Shown here: piece by piece, positions 50,479-60,011 of the stretch
How the letters are laid out: each line of letters starts with the position of its first letter
How positions within the stretch are numbered: the first letter of the stretch is position 1
Assembly (NCBI GenBank): GCA_963845265.1
Contig: CAWJRN010000006.1
Coordinates: 1-64,000 of the forward strand
Source: DYRB01 sp963845265
GTDB taxonomy: Bacteria > Pseudomonadota > Gammaproteobacteria > Chromatiales > Chromatiaceae
Direction: 5' to 3'
DNA: 64,000 nt
Made by a program: the position numbers and the translations under genes
Notes under the pieces: generated by a model
Seen by the model: the letters and a program-made list of their open reading frames with translations, nothing else
Database searches by the model: none
Told to the model about the DNA's origin: nothing

Positions 50479-52257
50479 CTAATCTGCCGCCCAAAGGTAT
50501 TCCAACATCAACTGTGGTGCACGCAGACCCCGGTACTCGTTCACGTCCATTCGGTAGACCAGGCGCACCAAGCCCTGGGCCTGGTCCAGGGCCTCGCCCA
50601 AGCGGAAGCCGATGGCCTCAACTGGAGGTCCGTCGGGGTCTGTCCCAGCCGGCCGCAGGCGCAGCTTCAGGTGAGCCTCGCCCCCTACCAGGCGGCAGTC
50701 GACAACCTCGAAGAGTCCGTCGAACAAGGGCGCGGGGAAGCCCTTTCCCCAGGGTCCGGCAGTGCGCAGGGACTCGGCCGTGTCCAGGTTGAAGCAGGCG
50801 GGTGCCAGCTCGCCGTCCGAGACCAGCTCACGAACCGGCGGCTGATCCCCCAACTCAGCCTGGACGGCGGCGGCAAAGGCCGTCGCGAAGGTGTCTAGGT
50901 TGTCGGCCGCAAGGGACAGACCGGCGGCCATGGCGTGGCCGCCGAAACGGTCGATGAGTCCGGGGTATGCCTTGTCCACGGTGTCGATCAGGTCGCGGAT
51001 ATTGACCGCATCCACGGAGCGGGCGGACCCGCGCAACTGCCCATCGTCCGCCTCGCCAAAGGCGATGGTGGGGCGCTGGTAGCGCTCGCGGATCCGTGCG
51101 GCGACGATCCCCGTCACGCCCTGGTGCCAACCCTCGCGAAACAGACACAGCCCGGCCGGGAGCCCCGTTCCGGCGACATCCAGGCGCAGGGCCTCGACCT
51201 GGGCCTCCGCCTCCTCGCGCATGCCGCCCTCGATGCTGCGCCGCTCGCGGTTGAGCCCGTCGAGTTGGCCGGCGAGGTCCAGGGCTAGGTCCGGGTCATC
51301 GGTGGTCAGGCAAGCGATGCCCAGGGACATGTCCGTAAGTCGTCCGGCGGCATTGAGTCGGGGCCCGACATAGAAGCCCAGGTCCTGGGAGACGACCCGG
51401 GCCGGGTCGCGCCCGGCCAGCCGCAGCAGAGCCAAAATCCCCGGGCAGCAACGCCCTGCGCGAATGCGCTGAAGCCCCTGCTCGACCAGGATGCGGTTGT
51501 TGCGGTCCAGGGTCACCACATCGGCCACCGTACCCAAAGCCACCAGGTCAAGGAAGGCGGCCAGGTTGGGCGCGGTACGCCCATTGGCGAACCAACCCAG
51601 TTCGCGCAGCCGGGCGCGCAAGGCGGCGAGCAGGTAGAACATGACCCCGACACCGGCCAGATGCTTGCTCTGGAAGGCGCAACCGGGCTGATTGGGGTTG
51701 ACGATAGCAGCGGCCCGAGGCAGCTCGGCGCCAGGCAGATGGTGGTCCGTGACCAGCACCGGGATACCCGCCTGTGCCGCCCGCTCCACCCCGGCGATGC
51801 TGGCGATACCGTTGTCCACGGTGAGGATCAGATCCGGGGCCAGTCCAAGCGATAGGGCCTCTTCCACCACCTGTGGACCCAGGCCATAGCCAAACTTGAA
51901 GCGGCTCGGCACCAGGGTGCTGACCCGCGCTGCCCCCAGGGCACTCAGACCGCGCACCGCGAGCGCGCTGCCAGTCGCCCCATCGGCGTCATAGTCCCCC
52001 ACCACCAGAATGTGCCCGCCGTCTAAGACCCGGCCGGCCAGCAGATCGGCGGCCTGGTCGATGCCCTTCAGCCCGCTGGCAGGATAGAGGCCGGTCAATC
52101 CGAGATCGCAGCCTGCATCCGCCCCGCGAGCACGGTAGAGGTGGGAGAGCAACTCTGCCGCCTTGGCAGGCAGGGGTCCACCTTCGGGCTGGTGAGGCCG
52201 GCGGGTGAGGCACACGTCTGGGAGTTGGGTGCTGGGCTGGTTGGGGGTGGTTGGCAT
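50479..52257 (-). CDS. recJ: Single-stranded-DNA-specific exonuclease RecJ
   Basis: 5'-3' ssDNA exonuclease of recombination and mismatch repair. A 592-residue DHH-family protein: the catalytic DHH/DHHA1 motifs appear as HILVVGDYDADGATGSALAV, LTVDNGIASIAGV, VLVTDHHLPGAELPRAAAIV NPNQPG and GLRPRLNAAGR-like YVGPRLNAAGRLTDMSLGI. The DHHA1 part has DRFGGHAMAAGLSL. All motifs are intact. ATG 52257 lies within 10 bp of a tandem repeat, so its leader is unusual. Confidence 0.92.
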   Translation of the reverse strand: MPTTPNQPSTQLPDVCLTRRPHQPEGGPLPAKAAELLSHLYRARGADAGCDLGLTGLYPASGLKGIDQAADLLAGRVLDGGHILVVGDYDADGATGSALAVRGLSALGAARVSTLVPSRFKFGYGLGPQVVEEALSLGLAPDLILTVDNGIASIAGVERAAQAGIPVLVTDHHLPGAELPRAAAIVNPNQPGCAFQSKHLAGVGVMFYLLAALRARLRELGWFANGRTAPNLAAFLDLVALGTVADVVTLDRNNRILVEQGLQRIRAGRCCPGILALLRLAGRDPARVVSQDLGFYVGPRLNAAGRLTDMSLGIACLTTDDPDLALDLAGQLDGLNRERRSIEGGMREEAEAQVEALRLDVAGTGLPAGLCLFREGWHQGVTGIVAARIRERYQRPTIAFGEADDGQLRGSARSVDAVNIRDLIDTVDKAYPGLIDRFGGHAMAAGLSLAADNLDTFATAFAAAVQAELGDQPPVRELVSDGELAPACFNLDTAESLRTAGPWGKGFPAPLFDGLFEVVDCRLVGGEAHLKLRLRPAGTDPDGPPVEAIGFRLGEALDQAQGLVRLVYRMDVNEYRGLRAPQLMLEYLWAAD

Positions 52258-52345
52258 TCAGTTTTCAGTTTTCAGTTTTCAGTTTTCAGCCCCGTAGCCT
52301 GGATGGAGCGCAGCGGAATCCAGCGCGCGGGACCGGCTACAGTAC
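52258..52345. repeat. (CAGTTTT)n tandem repeat followed by a REP-like element
   Basis: Four perfect copies of CAGTTTT at 52263-52290 begin within 5 bp of the recJ start. Next comes TAGCCTGGATGGAGCGCAGC then GGAATCCAGCGCG, which resembles the dispersed REP-like motif (GTAGCCCGGATG...GCAGC...AATCCGGG) found between genes in gammaproteobacteria. It separates tpm from recJ. Confidence 0.65.
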
Positions 52346-52380
52346 CGCGGAAACGGCGTATCCAGGAGATAAGACAGGGC

Positions 52381-53040
52381 CTAACCCAGGGGTCGCAAGG
52401 CGTAGACCCGCTCCGTCAGGTGGGTAAGGCCGCGCTTGCGCAAGCCGGGGCTTTCCGGCAGGGCATCCACTGCCGCCAGGGGGACGATATCGAAGTTGTC
52501 TGCGTACAGGGCCTGGACCTCCTGCCCATGAACCGAGAAGGGCGGCCCGTCCATCTCGGCCTGGTCATACTCCAGGGTGATGAGCAGGACCTTGGTCCGC
52601 GCCTGGATCAGGGCCCAGAGTCGTTCGGCATAGCGCGAGCGTAAGTCCGGGGGCAGGGCGATGAGGGAGGCGCGATCATAGACGGCGTCCACCTCGCCCA
52701 GGTGACTCGGGTCCAGGTCGAAGAAGTCCCCGCACAGGACCTCCAGCTCATCTACCCGGTATCGGCGAAAGGGCGGCTCATCCGTGATCGTCGGGGTCAA
52801 ACCATTCTCGTGGAACAGGGCCTCGACGGCGATGCTGCTCAGTTCCACCCCGAGCACCCGGTGACCCTGGCCCGCCAGCCACACCAGGTCCAGGGTCTTA
52901 CCGCACAGGGGTACCAGGACCCGCCCGCCGGGCGTCGCGCCCAGACCGCGCCAGTGCTCTTGCAGGTGGAGATTGATCTCGTTCAGGTGCCAGGCGATCT
53001 CGCCCTCCTGCCAACGCTGATGCCAGAATTCCGGTTGCAT
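52381..53040 (-). CDS. tpm: Thiopurine S-methyltransferase
   Basis: SAM-dependent methyltransferase of 219 residues; bacterial Tpm enzymes methylate tellurite, selenite and thiopurines. N-terminal PEFWHQRWQEGEIAWHLNEI, SAM-binding PGGRVLVPLCGKTLDLVWLA with GHRVLGVELS, DAVYDRASLIALPPDLRSRY and the C-terminal VLLITLEYDQAEMDGPPFSV are all family landmarks. The length is typical. It lies 15 bp from the SPOR gene and may be co-transcribed with it. Confidence 0.92.
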   Translation of the reverse strand: MQPEFWHQRWQEGEIAWHLNEINLHLQEHWRGLGATPGGRVLVPLCGKTLDLVWLAGQGHRVLGVELSSIAVEALFHENGLTPTITDEPPFRRYRVDELEVLCGDFFDLDPSHLGEVDAVYDRASLIALPPDLRSRYAERLWALIQARTKVLLITLEYDQAEMDGPPFSVHGQEVQALYADNFDIVPLAAVDALPESPGLRKRGLTHLTERVYALRPLG

Positions 53041-53055
53041 GGTGCCCGCCCTCGC

Positions 53056-54828
53056 TCAGTCCGTGACCAGGGGCTGGGCCCCATCGGTCAGCGGACGCAC
53101 CAACGGGGACAGGCTGCGCAGCCCATCCGGGAGGTCGGCGAGGGCCGCCTCGGCCTCAGCTCGACTGGCATAGTTCCCCAGCAGCACCAGGTACCAGGGC
53201 CGCCCACGACCCGGAGCACGCAACCAACGGGTCTGGGCGCCGATGCCGTGCTTGTCGGCAAAGGGGGCGATGCTCGCCTGGGAGCGGAAGCCGATGAGTT
53301 GCAGCGCGTAGCGCTCAACGGGGACGACCGGGGTCGGTGTGGCCGGTGCTGAAGCAACTTGCTCCACACCAGGCTGTTCCGACGCGACAGGCGCCCCCGG
53401 GTCGACCGGCGGGTCGGCCGGCGAATGGGTGACAGGCTCGATCGATGTGGCCGGCCCGTCGGTGGGCGCTGCCCCAGCCGGCTGCTCCGGGGGCTCCGAC
53501 GCCCCTGTGCTGGCCGGCTCCGACGCCTCCTTGGCGGCTGAGTCCGGGGCCGACACCGACAGCGGCACGGCCCCCTCACTCGGCACGGGCAGCTCAGCTG
53601 ATGCCTGCAACGAGACAGGGTTCCGAACTTGCTCCAGCACCCCCAGACGTGCCTGCAGGTCCGCCATCCGGGTCTCGACCGGCCCAAGATCAGGCGGGGG
53701 TAGGACACGCTCGCTGAGCCGCGCCCCAAGTTCCGCGTTGGTCGCCTGGATGCCCTCCATGGTCGCACCGAGTTGGGCGATGGCATCGCCCAGGGCTGCA
53801 TCGGTCTGCCGGTCTGGCCCGGCCAGGGTAGCCAGCCGCGCCTCGGTCCCCTGCTCCACCGCTGTGATGCGTGCCGCGATCAGATCCAGCTGGCGCTCAC
53901 CGTGCCACCAGGTAGCAACGAAGCCCGCCAACAGCAACAGGGCCAGGAGACCGATGCCACCGGCAAGGCCGCGGCCAAGCCCACTGAGACGCTCCTCAGC
54001 CCAGGACCGTTCCGCCTCACGCCAGCGCCTGTTCTGATCGCGCAGGGTACCCAGATCGCGCTCCAGGGAGGCCACGCGATCATCCACGCTCGCCCCGAGG
54101 GTCTGCAGGGCGTGCTCCAGGCGCCCCGCGTCGGCGCCGTCGGTACCCTCGCCGACCCGGATATCCTCCAGCCCCGCGAGCCGCTCGTCCTGGGTCGCAA
54201 GCGCCTGCCTCAGGGCGTCGAGCCGTTGCCCGAGATCGCCTGGTACCTGGGTCGGTCCCTGGCCCACCAGTTCGCGCAGAGCGAAGAGGGTCTCTTCGGC
54301 GGCTTGGATGCGGTCTTCCAAGGCGAACAGCGCCGTGTCGCGATCCGGCTGAACCGCAAGATCCGCAAGCGTGTCGCCGATTACCGCCGATTCGGCACTC
54401 AGGACATCAACCTGATGCGCCATGGATTCCACCCGGGCCCCCAAGGCCGCGGCGACCTCCTGGACCCTCGCCTGCTCTGCGCCAAGGGCATCCAGGCGGG
54501 CCTCTAGACCAGCACCCTGCCCTTCGCTGTCAAGGTGCAGCGCATGTAGATCGCTCACCCGCCCGCGCAGCTCGCGCAGGGCCACGGCAATGCCCGCCAG
54601 CTCGTCCTGGACCGCAGCGCGTTGCTTGCTTGGCTTGGCTTCCTTGTGGGCCTTCTTGGTTCCAGGCTTATCCGCTTTACGCCCCTTGTGCGCCTTACCC
54701 GCCTTGACGGGCTGGTCGACCTTGGGTGCGACGGCAGGACTGGGTGCCGCAGCAGGAGGGTACTCGGGCGTGGGGTGACGAAGGTTGGAGTCGAGCATGA
54801 GCAACATCCCCTTCTTGTGCTGTTGCAT
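53056..54828 (-). CDS. SPOR-domain membrane protein with long coiled coil
   Basis: A 590-residue single-pass protein. A Lys/Pro-rich cytoplasmic segment (AGKAHKGRKADKPGTKKAHK) precedes about 200 residues of predicted coiled coil (ALRELRGRVSDLHALHLDSE). A transmembrane helix follows (GIGLLALLLLAGFVATWW), then a second coiled coil, an Ala/Pro/Ser linker and a C-terminal SPOR domain (RYALQLIGFRSQASIAPFAD, PWYLVLLGNYASRAEAEAAL) that should bind denuded peptidoglycan at division sites. ATG 54798 (AAGGGG upstream) is an equally good start. The layout recalls DamX-like division proteins, but not by sequence. Confidence 0.75.
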   Translation of the reverse strand: MQQHKKGMLLMLDSNLRHPTPEYPPAAAPSPAVAPKVDQPVKAGKAHKGRKADKPGTKKAHKEAKPSKQRAAVQDELAGIAVALRELRGRVSDLHALHLDSEGQGAGLEARLDALGAEQARVQEVAAALGARVESMAHQVDVLSAESAVIGDTLADLAVQPDRDTALFALEDRIQAAEETLFALRELVGQGPTQVPGDLGQRLDALRQALATQDERLAGLEDIRVGEGTDGADAGRLEHALQTLGASVDDRVASLERDLGTLRDQNRRWREAERSWAEERLSGLGRGLAGGIGLLALLLLAGFVATWWHGERQLDLIAARITAVEQGTEARLATLAGPDRQTDAALGDAIAQLGATMEGIQATNAELGARLSERVLPPPDLGPVETRMADLQARLGVLEQVRNPVSLQASAELPVPSEGAVPLSVSAPDSAAKEASEPASTGASEPPEQPAGAAPTDGPATSIEPVTHSPADPPVDPGAPVASEQPGVEQVASAPATPTPVVPVERYALQLIGFRSQASIAPFADKHGIGAQTRWLRAPGRGRPWYLVLLGNYASRAEAEAALADLPDGLRSLSPLVRPLTDGAQPLVTD

Positions 54829-55107
54829 AGACGGACGTCCCGGTGATGCGTACTGTGGACATGGAGCACCTTACCCGGCGGGACCAAGGCGGACGCCAAG
54901 GGCTGCACGGCCCAGCCGGCAATGCGGGGGCTGAGCACCGCTTTGGCACAGTCCGCTCGTGATCCAGCTTGGTCCTGGATTGTACCCGGCTCAGCCCTGA
55001 GCGTCCCCACCCGCGAACCGAACGGACCTGCCGATCTGGCTTTTGGAACGACATCAAGCCTATGCGACCCTGGCCCGCCGGACTCCCACCACATCTGGAG
55101 CAAACGC

Positions 55108-55668
55108 ATGCATGACGACGCCCACATCATCGCCACGGTTCGCCGCTGGGTCCAACAGGTCGTCGTCGGCCTGGATCTGTGCCCCTTTGCCCGGCAGCCT
55201 TGGGAAGGGGACACCATCGGCTTTCGCGTCTCCCACGCACAAGGCACTACCGGGCTCTACAAGGACACCGTCGATGCGCTCGATGCCTTTCTGAATGCCG
55301 ATCCGGCCCAAGAATCCACTACCCTGTTCATCTGTCCAGGCGCCCTACCCGACTTCGACGACTTCAACGACTATCTGTGCGACCTAGAGGACAATCTTGA
55401 AGCCACGGGTCTGGCGCCCTTGGTCCAGATCGTCGGCTTCCACCCCGACTACCGCTTCCAGGACGCGACCCCGGATGACGCCGCTAACTACACCAATCGC
55501 TCCCCCTGGCCCATGATCCATTTCATCCGCCCGGAAGACATGGAGGCCGCCCTGGCCCACACCCCCGACCCGAACGCCATCCCAGAGGCCAACATCGTGC
55601 GGTTGCGGGAAATCGGGTATGCCGACATGGCCGAGCGCCTGGCACGCATCAAGGGGAACGTTGATTGA
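55108..55668 (+). CDS. DUF1415 family protein
   Basis: A 186-residue cytosolic protein of the DUF1415 family, function unknown. ATG 55108 has GGAG 7 nt upstream. The conserved blocks are IIATVRRWVQQVVVGLDLCP FARQPW, FICPGALPDFDDFNDYLCDL, LVQIVGFHPDYRFQDATPDD and ANYTNRSPWPMIHFIRPEDM. The CP and HPxYxF motifs are invariant-looking and could form a metal or cofactor site (inference). It diverges from the SPOR gene. Confidence 0.88.
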   Translation: MHDDAHIIATVRRWVQQVVVGLDLCPFARQPWEGDTIGFRVSHAQGTTGLYKDTVDALDAFLNADPAQESTTLFICPGALPDFDDFNDYLCDLEDNLEATGLAPLVQIVGFHPDYRFQDATPDDAANYTNRSPWPMIHFIRPEDMEAALAHTPDPNAIPEANIVRLREIGYADMAERLARIKGNVD

Positions 55669-55812
55669 GGCGCCTCGCTAGTCCATCTCCTCCCACATGC
55701 CTTGTTGAGAGCCTGAGGAAGGCCGGCCAGCTAAAACTCAGGGTGAAACTCTCCTGGACATGGTACCTACCGTGCCCGGAGCTGGTCGCCCGCAGAATCA
55801 GTGGAAACGCAC

Positions 55813-55834
55813 GCGCCGGCACTAGGGCCGGCGC
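55813..55834. terminator. Hairpin between convergent genes
   Basis: Arms GCGCCGGC and GCCGGCGC with a 6-nt loop, midway between the DUF1415 and cytochrome stops. The position suits a bidirectional terminator; no T-tract is visible. Confidence 0.35.
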
Positions 55835-55876
55835 AAACACCTCAAACGGTGTCTCTGGATCTGCCTGCGGTGTTGG

Positions 55877-58690
55877 CTAACCGCCACCGCCACCGTCACA
55901 AGTTTCGAACAGGATCTGATCGGCTCGATAACCAAGTACGGCGTAGTTTGGTACCGAAGTCGTAACCGGCTCTAATACCGGCATCCATCTGCCGCCGTTC
56001 CAGGTCAGGTCTGCAGGGGCCAGGCCGGTGCCGGTTAGCGACCACTTCCTGCCGGCACCCGTGAAGCCCCGGTAGCGCCCATCGAGCGGAAGACCGTTTA
56101 CCGTGAGCGGCGCGTTCGGTGCGAACCAGTTCAACACCATACGGTTGGCACTTGATCGCATGTAGGCGGGGTCACCATCGATGTCGATGTCCGCTGTCCC
56201 GGCCACGACATCTTCGTTCGTGGTCGTCACGCCCAGGTTGGCGATTGCCTTCGCTTTATAGTAAACCCAGCGCCAGACAGGCATTTCCGCTTGTGTGCCC
56301 AACGGCTCGACATCGACCAACACCTTGTCGGTGACGGGTACGAGGTTATCGAGCATGCCTCCCGCACTGTGGCAATCGGCACAACCGAGGGCGTTCTGTT
56401 CAGGGTTTGGCGCGATGCCGTGCCCACCCAAGGTGATGCCATTGGAAAAGGCCGGGTAGTTGCCGACCAACTGCTGGATTTGCGCCATCTCTTCCGATGT
56501 GGGCTCGTGGTCCTTCGGCATGAGCTGCATGGTAAGGAACAGCTTCATGAAGCTGCCGTCGGGTAGCTTCATCGATACAACATGTTGCGGGTAACGGACC
56601 TTTGGATACCAGTTGTAGTCCGCCGGCAGGAACATGGGGACGTTAAAGCCCTTGAACTGGTCTAGACCCGCATTGACTGCACCCAGCATATCGAATTGGA
56701 AAGGTGCACCTGCATCGATGATGCCATTGCCGTCCGCATCCGCCGGGGTCCCGGCAAAGACGCTGCTGACGAGATAGTGCTCGTAGCCGAAGGCAGCCTT
56801 GCTGAAGTTCATCAGGTTTGGAAATGCCTGCATCATGGCCATCGTCTGTTTGTTGGGGTTCGACATGTCCATCAAATCCGCAAGCGTCACACGACGCGTT
56901 TCCTCCGGAGTTAGGCCCTGGACGATGACGTTGCCGGCTTTGTCCTTGACCTCGCCAAGCGTACCCAGCGCCGTAAAGACCTCTGCGTTTCCGTAGCGTC
57001 CGTCGTCGCTGCAGGTGAATGGCTCCATCCCGGGCAATCCGAGGTCGTCGCAATCCGACGACTGGGCGAAGAAGCGGTACATCGAATACTTGTTGAACGG
57101 GAATCCCGCTGTATTCCGCAGTGTCTCGCCGGCGAAGAAGCGGCGGTCCATTACCATGCCGTTGGCCATCGGCTTGAAGGGCGTGATCTTCGCGTTTTCG
57201 GCGCCGCGCACGGCGAGTGGCTGGGCGAGGAAGGACGTCGACCCGTTGAACCACATCAATACCGGCTTCAGTCGGTAGGCCGCGAAATCGGCGTCTACAT
57301 CACCTTCCACTGTCTCGTTCGCGATCATGTGGTCTGCGGTGATGACCTTGGTGTCGCGCCCCAATGCGTTGCGCCCGAAAGCCAGGTGAGCGCCCTGTCC
57401 GTAAACAGAGTAGGTGATGCCGCCACTCTGGGTGATGTGGCACGTTTCACAGGCGATCTTCTCCAAATGCCTCTCGCAATGCACACCCGTCCCGTAACCC
57501 GAGAGCTGATCCTTTGGGTGGCACTGAACGCAGGTCAGGTGGGTTGGGTCGTCAGGGTCGGGGGCCACGCCCGGCGGGGGCGGTGGATAGTCGGCCGCCG
57601 CGAGGTCGCCGCCAACCAAGTGACCGCGCACGAATTTGTGCACGTCTTTCAAGCCATCGCCGTCCTCGTCCGAGTCAAGGGTGACATGACAGGCGGTACA
57701 GGTATTGTGCTCCGGGCAGTTGGGATCATCGGCAGTCAGGCCAGGGCTGGGGAAGCAGATATTGGCGTGTGCGTCGTATCCCACCCGGAATAAGGTCCCA
57801 CGCTTGTAACCGGTGCGTGCGTGTTCATGGCAGCGCAGGCAGTTGTGCTCATCGGTCGCCCCGACGGACAGTACCGCGGCAACCGACCGGTCTTGTGCAA
57901 CGGTGGGCCAGGGCGTGCCGGGCGCCATCATGAGCTCCATGTCGGGAACGCCGTCACCGTCTGTATCGATCAACTTGTCCGGCTCACCGTCATGATCGAA
58001 GTCCGTGTCGTCGCGGGAGAGGTTCGCGTAGCCCTGGGGCGACGGCGAAGGCTCACCCGGCTCCCCATAACCGGCGATCTGAAGCGTCGCGAGCTGGTCC
58101 TCGGTCAGATCATTGCGTACGGAGAGATAGGTATCCGCGTGGCAGACCAGACAATCGAGCCCGCCATCGATGAGGCTATTGGCATTGGCTGCCGCCAGTT
58201 GTTGTGACATCCCCATCTGCATGAAAGTGCTCATGAAAGCACTTTGCATCGGCGGGAGAAACCGGCTCGTATGACACTTGCCGCATTCGCCTAGGTTGAT
58301 GTCGCTGTTGAAGTTGATCAGCGCCGTGGTTCCCGGAAGCCCGCAGGCGCGATCAAGCGCGCCGTGAGACCCGCCGCCGGGAAACAGAATGCGCGGATTG
58401 GGACCTTGTCCGGTGAAATGCACGGAGTTCTTGAGCTGGCCGATGGCGTCTTCATGGCATTTCGCACAGAGGGCGGTGGACACACTGCGCTCTACCTCCG
58501 CCGCCGGAATGAGGGTATCGCGTTCGCCCCTGACGTGGTAAGCGTTTTCGTCTGGGTGGTATATGATCCTGTACTCACCGTCGACAAGGTGGCCTCTCTG
58601 GTTTACGCCCCAGGCCCCGGCCGACAGGCCAATTAGCGCGGCCGCTGCCAGCGCCAAACACCGTTGATGCAGTAATGCTCTTGTGGACAT
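55877..58690 (-). CDS. Exported octaheme c-type cytochrome
   Basis: A 937-residue periplasmic or surface multiheme protein. ATG 58690 follows a strong GGAGGAAAAG site and starts a signal peptide (LALAAAALIGLSAGAWG). Eight CxxCH haem sites: CAKCH at 75, CGKCH at 136, CLVCH at 180, CLRCH at 284, CTACH at 331, CVQCH at 387, CETCH at 414, and CADCH at about 765. Two Asp-rich loops (DTDGDGVPDMEL and DSDEDGDGLKDVHK) look like calcium sites. The long haem-free stretch (420-765) and C-terminal beta-like part ending FETCDGGGGG are unusual. The role is electron transfer; donor and acceptor cannot be inferred, as no other redox subunit is adjacent. Confidence 0.85.
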   Translation of the reverse strand: MSTRALLHQRCLALAAAALIGLSAGAWGVNQRGHLVDGEYRIIYHPDENAYHVRGERDTLIPAAEVERSVSTALCAKCHEDAIGQLKNSVHFTGQGPNPRILFPGGGSHGALDRACGLPGTTALINFNSDINLGECGKCHTSRFLPPMQSAFMSTFMQMGMSQQLAAANANSLIDGGLDCLVCHADTYLSVRNDLTEDQLATLQIAGYGEPGEPSPSPQGYANLSRDDTDFDHDGEPDKLIDTDGDGVPDMELMMAPGTPWPTVAQDRSVAAVLSVGATDEHNCLRCHEHARTGYKRGTLFRVGYDAHANICFPSPGLTADDPNCPEHNTCTACHVTLDSDEDGDGLKDVHKFVRGHLVGGDLAAADYPPPPPGVAPDPDDPTHLTCVQCHPKDQLSGYGTGVHCERHLEKIACETCHITQSGGITYSVYGQGAHLAFGRNALGRDTKVITADHMIANETVEGDVDADFAAYRLKPVLMWFNGSTSFLAQPLAVRGAENAKITPFKPMANGMVMDRRFFAGETLRNTAGFPFNKYSMYRFFAQSSDCDDLGLPGMEPFTCSDDGRYGNAEVFTALGTLGEVKDKAGNVIVQGLTPEETRRVTLADLMDMSNPNKQTMAMMQAFPNLMNFSKAAFGYEHYLVSSVFAGTPADADGNGIIDAGAPFQFDMLGAVNAGLDQFKGFNVPMFLPADYNWYPKVRYPQHVVSMKLPDGSFMKLFLTMQLMPKDHEPTSEEMAQIQQLVGNYPAFSNGITLGGHGIAPNPEQNALGCADCHSAGGMLDNLVPVTDKVLVDVEPLGTQAEMPVWRWVYYKAKAIANLGVTTTNEDVVAGTADIDIDGDPAYMRSSANRMVLNWFAPNAPLTVNGLPLDGRYRGFTGAGRKWSLTGTGLAPADLTWNGGRWMPVLEPVTTSVPNYAVLGYRADQILFETCDGGGGG

Positions 58691-58723
58691 CTTTTCCTCC
58701 TTCCAGAATGTTCCGCGAGCCAC

Positions 58724-59260
58724 CGGCTAATGCGCCGGCGGGAAATCGACCCGGGACCAAAGTTCAGCGCTGTCGGGGAGATTCGTGCGAAGCCCGTGTG
58801 ATCCCTAGGTAAACTTACTACCTGCCTGGGCTTGGCGGTGTCGGCGAAACACGGATGCTGTTATCCGCGTTTGTCCTATAAGCGCCGGATGCGAGGGGGG
58901 CTGACCTAAGGTTTGGGGTGTGTCGGGGCCCCGCCGTCCCTGGCATCTGGGCTCCGGCCTTCGGATCGAGGTGGAGCAGCGCCTGGACCTGCTCGCGCAG
59001 TGCCTGCATCCCCTGGAGATGGCGCAGTACGCCCAGCGCGATGAAGTCTGGCATGTCCAGAACGCGCCCTACGCTGAGGCCTTGGCGTACCCGCGACAGG
59101 GCGCGCTCCTACAGCATCCGAGGCGGACACCGTTGGGCGGCCCAAGAACTGCGGGGCCGCGTTAGCGACCCCGCCTAGCCGCTTTGAGCGGCTTACGAAT
59201 CCCAATGCCCCCGGCCTTGCCGGGGGGGATGGTTGCGTCAGTGCCTTTCGGTTCTGGCCC
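58724..59260. other. Intergenic region with hairpins and a REP-like motif
   Basis: No supportable gene. On the minus strand near 59085-59118 is TGTAGGAGCGCGCCCTGTCG, like dispersed REP sequences. Two hairpins follow: GCCGC-TTTGA-GCGGC at 59179-59193 and CCCCCGGC-CTT-GCCGGGGG at 59208-59226, the latter 35 bp past the stop of the minus-strand gene at 59261 and thus a possible transcription end. Confidence 0.45.
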
Positions 59261-59860
59261 CTATTCCCTCGAGAGTACAAGTTGGGATATACCGTACCCT
59301 GGCGGCAGCAGGCACCACATCGCCATCGCTTGGGTGAAGGTGCTGGTTGGAGGGGAAATCGCCGCTGTGACCGCAGCGCTCGTGATCGGCACGGACGGCG
59401 TAGCAACCCAGAAATTCTCTGAAGTCAACGTGTTCAGCGCGGTGATGTACCTTCTCGCGTTACCAGTGATATAGGGAGGCTGCGACAAATTGTACTGATC
59501 AGTCACACCAAAAAAGCACTGCGGGGTGTCGCTACTGGCGCCCGACATCTTCGCTCCATAAATTTGAGCGCTGTAGTTAGCGCCGGCCAGCTCAGCCGCG
59601 TTGGTTGTAATCGGGCAAATCACATAATTCGGTATGTTATCCGCCGGATTCATTAGGTACGCCTCGTGCCAGCGCATCGGAAAAGCCTGATACAGAAACG
59701 GAGCAACACAAGCCGAAGGTGGCACACTGTACCATTCCGAGGCCTTTGCAGCCGGAATGGTTGAAATGCCTGCGATGACCAATAGGGTTGCAGGCAATAA
59801 GGTGGATAGCAGGCGCCGCGGCGCCGCGTCCAGCATGGCGATCAATGAGTTCTTGCGCAT
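59261..59860 (-). CDS. Secreted protein of unknown function
   Basis: A 199-residue protein with a signal peptide (LLSTLLPATLLVIAGISTIP, cleavage near AKA-SEW). The mature part has four cysteines (SACVAP, VICPIT, PQCFFG, MWCLLP) that could form two disulfides, with WHEAYLMNPADNIPNYVICP and a Thr/Ala/Pro-rich C-terminus. No family recognised. It is co-oriented with the other small exported proteins to its right, but a 150-bp gap argues against a tight operon. Confidence 0.6.
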   Translation of the reverse strand: MRKNSLIAMLDAAPRRLLSTLLPATLLVIAGISTIPAAKASEWYSVPPSACVAPFLYQAFPMRWHEAYLMNPADNIPNYVICPITTNAAELAGANYSAQIYGAKMSGASSDTPQCFFGVTDQYNLSQPPYITGNARRYITALNTLTSENFWVATPSVPITSAAVTAAISPPTSTFTQAMAMWCLLPPGYGISQLVLSRE

Positions 59861-60011
59861 GACATGTTCTCCGGTTCGACTCGACTTTACGACCTGAGTC
59901 TATTCCCAAATGAGGTGACCTGGGTCACTGATGACGCGAAGCGCGCCTGACCATTCAAACAACGTCTCATCACCTCCCTTCGGTCTTGGTTAGATGAACT
60001 GCTGCCGACAG

